A DNA stretch of 64,000 bases. Source: Actinoplanes auranticolor. GTDB lineage: Bacteria > Actinomycetota > Actinomycetes > Mycobacteriales > Micromonosporaceae. Made by a program: the position numbers and the translations under genes. Location of the stretch: NCBI RefSeq assembly GCF_018332655.1, contig NZ_BOQL01000073.1, positions 1 through 64,000 on the forward strand, in the 5' to 3' direction. Shown here piece after piece: positions 59,602 to 64,000 of the stretch; the stretch's first letter is position 1; each line of letters opens with the position of its first letter. A model generated the notes under the pieces. That model was not told the DNA's origin and did no database searches. It was given only the letters and a program-made list of their open reading frames with translations.

Positions 59602-60701
59602 ACCGGCCGTCCCTTCCACGAGAGCCGGCCGCTCCGCCGCAGCGCGAACGAACGCACCACCAGAGCGCCGAAGAGCAGGATCGACACCGGCTGGGCCAGG
59701 GCGTCGGGCCAGGCCCGGCCGCCGGTCGCCCGGGCCGCGGCCACCCGGCCCACAACCCCGAGCAGGTACGCCGCCAGCGCCCACCCGGCCGGCCCCACCG
59801 CCCCGGCAGCCAGGAAGACCACAGCGGCCACCGGCGGCACGACGTAGAGCAGCACGAGCAGCCCGACCACCGCGGCGGCCCCGGCCGGCGAGCCGAAGGA
59901 CGCCCACATCGACTTGCTGTAGCCGTCGCGCAGCTCCCGCCACGACGTGTACATCAGGCACTCCGCCAGCGCCGAGCCGTCGGCGAGGGCGATCCGGCCG
60001 CCGGCGCGCTTGACCGCCCGGGCCAGCCCGATGTCCTCCAGCACGTCGTCCCGCACCGCCGCGTGGCCGCCGGCCCGCTCGTAGCCCGCCCGGTCCAGCA
60101 CCAGCCACTGACCACCGGCCGCCGCCAGCGACGGGCGCGGCGAGCGTTCCATCGCCCGCAGCGGCAGGAACGTCAGCCAGGACCACTGCAGCAGCGGCTG
60201 CACGAGCCGCCCGGCCCCCACGATCCGCGGGTACGGCGACAGCAGCTGCACCCCGGCCGAGCGCAGCAGCTCGACCCCGCCGGCGATCGCCCCCGGGGCC
60301 AGCACCACGTCGGCGTCCACGAAAACGAGTACGTCCGCGTCACCGGCCGCGGATGCGAGTTGCGCGCACGCGTGCGGTTTACCCAGCCAGCCGGCCGGCG
60401 GCGGCGCGCCGGACAGCAGCCGCACCTTGTCACCGGCGACGGCCCGCACCACCTCGGCCGTGCCGTCGGCCGAACCGTCGTCGAGCACGAGGATCTCCAG
60501 GTGCGGCACGCCGGACTGTCCCAGCAGCGCCTGCAGGCACGGCGTGACACGTTCCGCCTCGTCGCGCAGCGGCAGCAGCACGGCGACCCGTTCGGTGGTC
60601 GTCGCCGCGGTGCGCGGGCGGCGCAGCAACGCCGCGTTGACGATCGTGTGGGTGGTCAGGGCGACCAGCGGGAGCAGCGGGAGCAGCGCCGGCCACCTCA
60701 T
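59598..60701 (-). CDS. cruG: GT2 glycosyltransferase, CruG-like
   Basis: A 367-aa membrane glycosyltransferase. One N-terminal helix, then a GT-A domain (VAVLLPLRDEAERVTPCLQALLGQ, LEILVLDDGSADGTAEVV, VLVFVDADVVLAPGAI, DVLEDIGLARAVKRAG), then three or four helices. Position next to cruF follows the cruF-cruG pattern, in which the product glycosylates the C2 hydroxyl of the carotenoid end. ATG 60701 overlaps the cruF stop. The sugar is unknown. Confidence 0.8.
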   Translation of the reverse strand: MRWPALLPLLPLVALTTHTIVNAALLRRPRTAATTTERVAVLLPLRDEAERVTPCLQALLGQSGVPHLEILVLDDGSADGTAEVVRAVAGDKVRLLSGAPPPAGWLGKPHACAQLASAAGDADVLVFVDADVVLAPGAIAGGVELLRSAGVQLLSPYPRIVGAGRLVQPLLQWSWLTFLPLRAMERSPRPSLAAAGGQWLVLDRAGYERAGGHAAVRDDVLEDIGLARAVKRAGGRIALADGSALAECLMYTSWRELRDGYSKSMWASFGSPAGAAAVVGLLVLLYVVPPVAAVVFLAAGAVGPAGWALAAYLLGVVGRVAAARATGGRAWPDALAQPVSILLFGALVVRSFALRRSGRLSWKGRPV

Positions 60702-61459
60702 GCGGGCACCGGCCGCCGGACCCGCCGCAGGGCCAGTGGCAGCACGACCGCACCCATCAGCACACCGCCCCACAGCGCCGAGGCCGGCAGGCCGAGGAAG
60801 ACCGCGTGGGCGAGCACGGAGGAAGCGTACGTCCACCACCAGAGCGTGAGCATCGGTGTGTCACCCGGCAGGACCACGGCGGCCGACGGCCCCGCGGCGA
60901 CGGCCAGCCCGGCCATCAGCACCACCGCGAAGCCCAGCCAGCCCAGGTAGTTGCCGATCGGGATGCCGGGCACGCCGGGCAGCGCAGGGGTGGGGGAGTC
61001 CCAGGTCCAGTAGCCCTCGGCGACCATCTGCGGGTCGAGGAACAGGTCCCAGGCCGCGAGCCCGGCCGCGGCCAGCGCGATCCGCGCCGGCCTGGAGCGG
61101 GCCAGCCGCAGCGCGGCCAGCCAGGCCGGCCAGGCCATCCAGGTCCAGGCCAGCGGGATGATCAGCGGTACGCCGAGCAGCTTGGGCCCGAGCTGGCCGG
61201 AGTAGTCGTAGGTGCCGAACGGGAACCCGGTCGCCACCCCCACCGCCTCCACGGCGAAGCCGCCCAGGGTGGCGGTCGCGATCAGCGCGGCGGCCGCCCG
61301 GACGCCCCGGGTCAGCAACGCATGCGAGACCGACAGCAGGTAGCCCAGCACGACGGTCAGCACGGTGAAGCCGGCGCGCAGGCCGCCACCGGTCAGCGGA
61401 TAGCAGATCTGGGTCAGGATCAGGGCGCCGAGCAGCACCCACGGCACTACGCGCCTCAC
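60698..61459 (-). CDS. cruF: Carotenoid 1,2-hydratase-type membrane protein (CruF/DUF422)
   Basis: A 253-aa membrane protein with about seven helices, in the DUF422/CruF family that hydrates the C1',2' bond of linear carotenoid ends. Family residues include AVGVATGFPFGTYDYSGQLGPKLLGVPLIIPLAWTWM, LAAWDLFLDPQMVAEGYWTWD and GIPIGNYLGWLGFAVVLM with conserved Asp/His-rich positions. GTG 61459 comes two bases after the GNAT stop. It precedes the glycosyltransferase and desaturase genes in the same operon. Confidence 0.88.
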   Translation of the reverse strand: MRRVVPWVLLGALILTQICYPLTGGGLRAGFTVLTVVLGYLLSVSHALLTRGVRAAAALIATATLGGFAVEAVGVATGFPFGTYDYSGQLGPKLLGVPLIIPLAWTWMAWPAWLAALRLARSRPARIALAAAGLAAWDLFLDPQMVAEGYWTWDSPTPALPGVPGIPIGNYLGWLGFAVVLMAGLAVAAGPSAAVVLPGDTPMLTLWWWTYASSVLAHAVFLGLPASALWGGVLMGAVVLPLALRRVRRPVPA

Positions 61460-61461
61460 TG

Positions 61462-62043
61462 TCAGATGCCGACGATCCCGGGCACGTCCTCGGTCGCCGG
61501 ACGGGCGGCCAGCGGCAGCTCCCGTCCGAGGATCGCGAACGCCCGCTCGTCACCGGGGAAGATGAAGTCGCGCAGCACGTCGGAGAAGCCGAACCGCCGG
61601 TACAGCCGCCAGGCCCGCGACTTCTCCTCGTCGGCCTCGGGGGTGGACAGCAGCACGGTGGCGCCGTCGGCCATCGACAGCAGCGCGCGCAGCTGCCGGG
61701 CGCCGATGCCGTGGCCCTGCGCGCTGGGCTTGACGTGCAGCTCGACCACCTCGAAGCAGTCACCGAGCCAGTGCCGGCGGGCGGGCTCGTCGAGGGCGGA
61801 ACGCACCTGGTCGTGCCACCACTGCCCGGGCCCGGACACGTAGCCGTAGCCGAAGCCCGCGAGGTGGCCGTCGGTGGTGAGGGTGGCGACAGCCCGGAAG
61901 CCGGCCCGGCGGACGTGGGCACCGATGTAGCCACGCCGGGTCTGCAGCAGCTCGGCGCGGTAGCCCATCGCCTCGCCGTACACGCTGACCACGTCGTCCA
62001 GCCGCCGGAGCATGTCGTCCGGCTGCCAAGGAACGAGCCTCAT
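61462..62043 (-). CDS. GNAT-family acetyltransferase
   Basis: A 193-aa acyl-CoA-dependent acyltransferase. The acetyl-CoA motif A reads VVELHVKPSAQGHGIGARQLRALL, followed by VLLSTPEADEEKSRAWRLYRRFGF. ATG 62043 overlaps the CrtA-like stop (ATGA) and cruF starts two bases after its end, so it is inside the carotenoid operon. It may acylate the sugar or an unrelated amine; no specific substrate can be read from sequence. Confidence 0.82.
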   Translation of the reverse strand: MRLVPWQPDDMLRRLDDVVSVYGEAMGYRAELLQTRRGYIGAHVRRAGFRAVATLTTDGHLAGFGYGYVSGPGQWWHDQVRSALDEPARRHWLGDCFEVVELHVKPSAQGHGIGARQLRALLSMADGATVLLSTPEADEEKSRAWRLYRRFGFSDVLRDFIFPGDERAFAILGRELPLAARPATEDVPGIVGI

Positions 62044-62756
62044 CGCTCTCCTTCTCGCCAGCCCACATCTTGCCAGCCCAGTACGGCCTTGTCGCCACTG
62101 ATGCCGCGCACCGCGAACCGGGCGAAGAGCTCCTCGGCGTACCAGCGGGCGGCCGGGGTGCGGGTGATCACGGCGCGGTGCTCCGGCTGACGGTACGCGA
62201 ACGCGGTCAGGTCCGCCTCGGTGCGCCAGACGCTGACCGTGCCCTGCCAGCCGACCGGCGCCTCCCCGATGCCGAACCGGGCCAGCAGGCCGGGCGCCGC
62301 GGCGAGCTCGCGGGCCACCGGCGGCACGGCCCGCCAGAACGTCAGGGCCCGCGCCGGGCGCAACCTGGCCCGGGTCAGCGCCAGCACCGGGGCATCGGTG
62401 CGCCCGCCGGAGGGCGCGCCGAACGGGGTCTGCCCGGACCACTGCCCGCGGCTGGTCAGCGGGGTCAGCTCGACCCGGGCCGACCCTTCGGCCAGCGCGT
62501 CCCAGGCGGCGCCGACCGCCCCGAGCTCCCCGCCGGCCGGATCGTCCCAGGCCACCACGGCGACGTACCGGGTCAGGTCGGCATCGCCCGGCCCGAAGCC
62601 GGTCCCGGTCCCGGTGCCGAGCAGCTTGCCGAACCGCACGCCGGGCAGCGCGCGCAGCCGCCGCGGATCGAGCGCCATGCGCAGCAGCGCGCGGCCCAGC
62701 CTTCGGCGCGGAACCCGCCACACGTGCAGGGTGACCAGTGGCGGGACGTCATTCAT
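62040..62756 (-). CDS. crtA: Spheroidene monooxygenase-like protein (CrtA family)
   Basis: A 238-aa protein of the CrtA family: TLHVWRVPRRRLGRALLRMALDPRRLRALPGVRFGKLLGTGTG at the start, PLTSRGQWSGQTPFG in the middle and RQPEHRAVITRTPAARWYAEELFARF near the end. CrtA enzymes introduce keto groups at C2 of acyclic carotenoids. ATG 62756 is taken as start; GTG 62765 is possible. It is the second gene of the operon, ten bases after the CGNR gene. Confidence 0.8.
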   Translation of the reverse strand: MNDVPPLVTLHVWRVPRRRLGRALLRMALDPRRLRALPGVRFGKLLGTGTGTGFGPGDADLTRYVAVVAWDDPAGGELGAVGAAWDALAEGSARVELTPLTSRGQWSGQTPFGAPSGGRTDAPVLALTRARLRPARALTFWRAVPPVARELAAAPGLLARFGIGEAPVGWQGTVSVWRTEADLTAFAYRQPEHRAVITRTPAARWYAEELFARFAVRGISGDKAVLGWQDVGWREGER

Positions 62757-62766
62757 GGAGGCCACG

Positions 62767-63336
62767 CTACGTCGCCGGCGGCTCCGCTGCCTGCGGGCCC
62801 CGTCGCCGGCTGGTCCGGGCGGTGTAGGCGCGGCGCATCTTGACGTGGTTGCCGCAGCCGGCCATCGAGCACCAGCGGCGTACCCGGTTGCGGGAGTCGT
62901 CGTAGAACGCCCAGCGGCAGGTGTCGCGCTCGCAGACTTTGAGCCGGGTCCACGTACCGTCCTCGGTGCTCTGCCGGACCGCGTCGATCAGCCCGGCCAG
63001 GGCCCGGTCGAACGCCGGTCCGCCGGCGGCGACCAGCTGGTATCCGTCGGTAGTGAAGGCCGGCCGCACGGGTGGCAGGGCCTGGTTGAGCGCTGCCAGC
63101 GCCGCCGGATCCGCCGGGTGCCCGGCGTGGGTGCGCAGGACCGTCCGCAGACCCTCCCGGACGGTGACGGCGGTGGCGAGATCCGCCGGGCGCACCCGCG
63201 CGCCCTCGGCAAGCAGCTGCCGCTGCGCGAGCCACTCCCGCAGCTGCTCGGGCGTGGTCAGCTCCTCCGCGCCGACCTGCGGCTCGTACGTGTTGACGAA
63301 GTCGCGCACCAGCCGGACGGCTCCCGTTGCGGGCAC
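62767..63336 (-). CDS. CGNR zinc-finger protein, putative regulator
   Basis: A 189-aa protein. The N-terminal ABATE-type domain begins LVRDFVNTYEPQVG. The C-terminal zinc finger reads KVCERDTCRWAFYDDSRNRVRRWCSMAGCGNHVKMRRAY with four Cys and the CGNR-like CGNH. Such proteins are thought to be stress-linked transcription regulators. AGGAGG stands before the GTG start. It is divergent from the MFS gene, shares a regulatory region with it, and leads the carotenoid operon. Confidence 0.85.
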   Translation of the reverse strand: MPATGAVRLVRDFVNTYEPQVGAEELTTPEQLREWLAQRQLLAEGARVRPADLATAVTVREGLRTVLRTHAGHPADPAALAALNQALPPVRPAFTTDGYQLVAAGGPAFDRALAGLIDAVRQSTEDGTWTRLKVCERDTCRWAFYDDSRNRVRRWCSMAGCGNHVKMRRAYTARTSRRRGPQAAEPPAT

Positions 63337-63354
63337 CGGCCACCTCCTCCTGAT

Positions 63355-63440
63355 TCACACCAGCGTAACGCCTTGACAGGTGTGGCCGCCGTTGGCGAGG
63401 GTCGAGAGAGGTACACCAACCAAACGCTTACGGTGGTGTG
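63355..63440. promoter_or_regulatory. Divergent control region of CGNR and MFS genes
   Basis: Two inverted repeats share a half-site: CACACC-N17-GGTGTG (about 63355-63384) and ACACCA-N15-TGGTGT (about 63413-63439). TTGACA occurs at 63373-63378 inside the first. The repeated ACACC/GGTGT halves suggest one regulator acting on both genes. Confidence 0.45.
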
Positions 63441-63452
63441 AAGGAGGGCGCG

Positions 63453-64000
63453 ATGACGGCGCTGCCCGTACTGGTGCTGGGGTTGCTGGCGGCCCTCGGC
63501 CCGCTCTCGATCGACCTGTACCTGCCGGCGTTCCCGGCCCTGCGCCAGGACCTGCACACCTCGGACGCGGCGGTGCAGTTCACGCTCGCGGGCATGACCC
63601 TCGGCCTGGCGCTGGGGCAGGCGGTGGTGGGCGCGTGGAGCGACCGGGTGGGCCGGCGTACGCCGCTGCTGCTGTCCACTGTGCTGCACCTGCTGGCGAC
63701 GATCGGCTGTGCCCTCGCCCCCTCGGTCGAGGTGCTGGCCGCCTGCCGGTTCGTCCAGGGCGTGGGCGCGGCCGGCAGCGCGGTGCTGGTGCTGGCGATC
63801 GTCCGGGACGTCGCCGACGGCCGGGCCCTGGTCGTGCTGCTGTCCCGGGTCACCCTCGTGGAGACCGTCGCACCCCTGCTGGCCCCGGTCGCTGGCGCGG
63901 AACTGCTGCCACTGGTCGGCTGGCGGGGCATCTTCGATGTGCTCGCCGCCGGCTCGGCTCTGTTGCTGGTCGCGGCGCTGCTGGTCGTTCCCGAGACCGC
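63453..64000 (+). CDS. MFS transporter of the Bcr/CflA type, 5' part
   Basis: Open from ATG 63453 to the right edge (182 codons visible, no stop). AAGGAGGG stands just before the start. The N-terminus LVLGLLAALGPLSIDLYLPAFPALRQDL is the drug:H+ antiporter hallmark of Bcr/CflA, and GAWSDRVGRRTPLL is motif A with RFVQGVGAAGSAVL next. About five helices are present. It is divergent from the CGNR gene. The substrate is unknown. Confidence 0.85.
   Translation, partial: MTALPVLVLGLLAALGPLSIDLYLPAFPALRQDLHTSDAAVQFTLAGMTLGLALGQAVVGAWSDRVGRRTPLLLSTVLHLLATIGCALAPSVEVLAACRFVQGVGAAGSAVLVLAIVRDVADGRALVVLLSRVTLVETVAPLLAPVAGAELLPLVGWRGIFDVLAAGSALLLVAALLVVPET

Noticed and set aside
59598..60701. GT2 enzyme as a second cell-wall polysaccharide synthase
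   Set aside because: It lacks the processive QxxRW-type motif and export helices, and is linked by overlaps to cruF and crtD, so a carotenoid glycosyltransferase fits better.

Overview
The window is a stretch of very GC-rich actinobacterial chromosome. GTG and TTG starts are common, genes are tightly packed with ATGA/GTGA overlaps, and many genes have a TAnnnT hexamer only 6-8 bases before the start codon, as in leaderless mRNAs. Gene content points to Micromonosporaceae (Actinoplanes/Micromonospora-like): a PknL kinase next to its Rv2175c-type partner, a LysR regulator divergent from sdhCAB, a PPi-type phosphofructokinase, a split lycopene cyclase and a cruF/crtD-type carotenoid operon. The family assignment is inference from gene content. 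I saw no rRNA, tRNA, CRISPR array, prophage or transposase.

Layout. 1-8.0 kb: end of a low-complexity protein, ROK glucokinase, endo/exonuclease/phosphatase, a flavin monooxygenase coupled to an alpha/beta hydrolase whose nucleophile is Gly, trehalose-6-phosphate synthase, a DUF2007-like membrane protein and an acyltransferase. 8.0-8.5 kb is a non-coding stretch with a large inverted repeat inside an 18-bp direct repeat. 8.5-20.2 kb: Crp regulator, RNase AS, PPi-type phosphofructokinase, proC, glutathione peroxidase, secreted chitinase, ridA with its TetR, class II DAHP synthase and threonine aldolase. 20.2-31.3 kb: pknL-nfo-phosphotransferase operon, the Rv2175c-like protein, crtYc-crtYd, TetR/SDR pair, polyprenyl synthase, metF and a CDP-alcohol phosphatidyltransferase. 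Seven of these genes (plsC, RNase AS, aroG, pknL, Rv2175c, idsA, metF) have the same order and relative strands as Mycobacterium tuberculosis Rv2182c-Rv2172c.

31.3-38.6 kb: an HNH nuclease gene preceded by a promoter, a 14-codon leader ORF and a strong intrinsic terminator; an exonuclease-TerB-BRCT protein; then regulator/transporter pairs (MarR/MFS, TetR/DUF2306, HTH/MFS) with clear palindromic operators. 38.6-42.1 kb is a cell-surface glycan locus: a frameshifted LPXTG protein, a TIM-barrel-like lipoprotein, a 54-residue LAxTG mini-protein and a processive GT2 synthase coupled to it. 42.1-51.8 kb: CadD-like transporter, an ABC permease beside a deletion-ruined ATPase, a histidine kinase/response regulator/uridine-kinase operon, a MacB-like ABC exporter and a core-deleted secreted hydrolase.

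51.8-57 kb: sdhCAB with divergent LysR, then a decayed locus in which NmrA and MarR remnants are fused. 57-63.3 kb is a seven-gene minus-strand operon (CGNR regulator, CrtA-like monooxygenase, GNAT, CruF, GT2, CrtD/CrtI, erythromycin-esterase-like) that probably makes and decorates a glycosylated carotenoid. With crtYcd and the prenyl synthase 30 kb away, it supplies part of a carotenoid pathway. The window ends inside a Bcr/CflA-type transporter gene. Broken genes (LPXTG, ATPase, hydrolase, NmrA, MarR) are confined to 38-57 kb.
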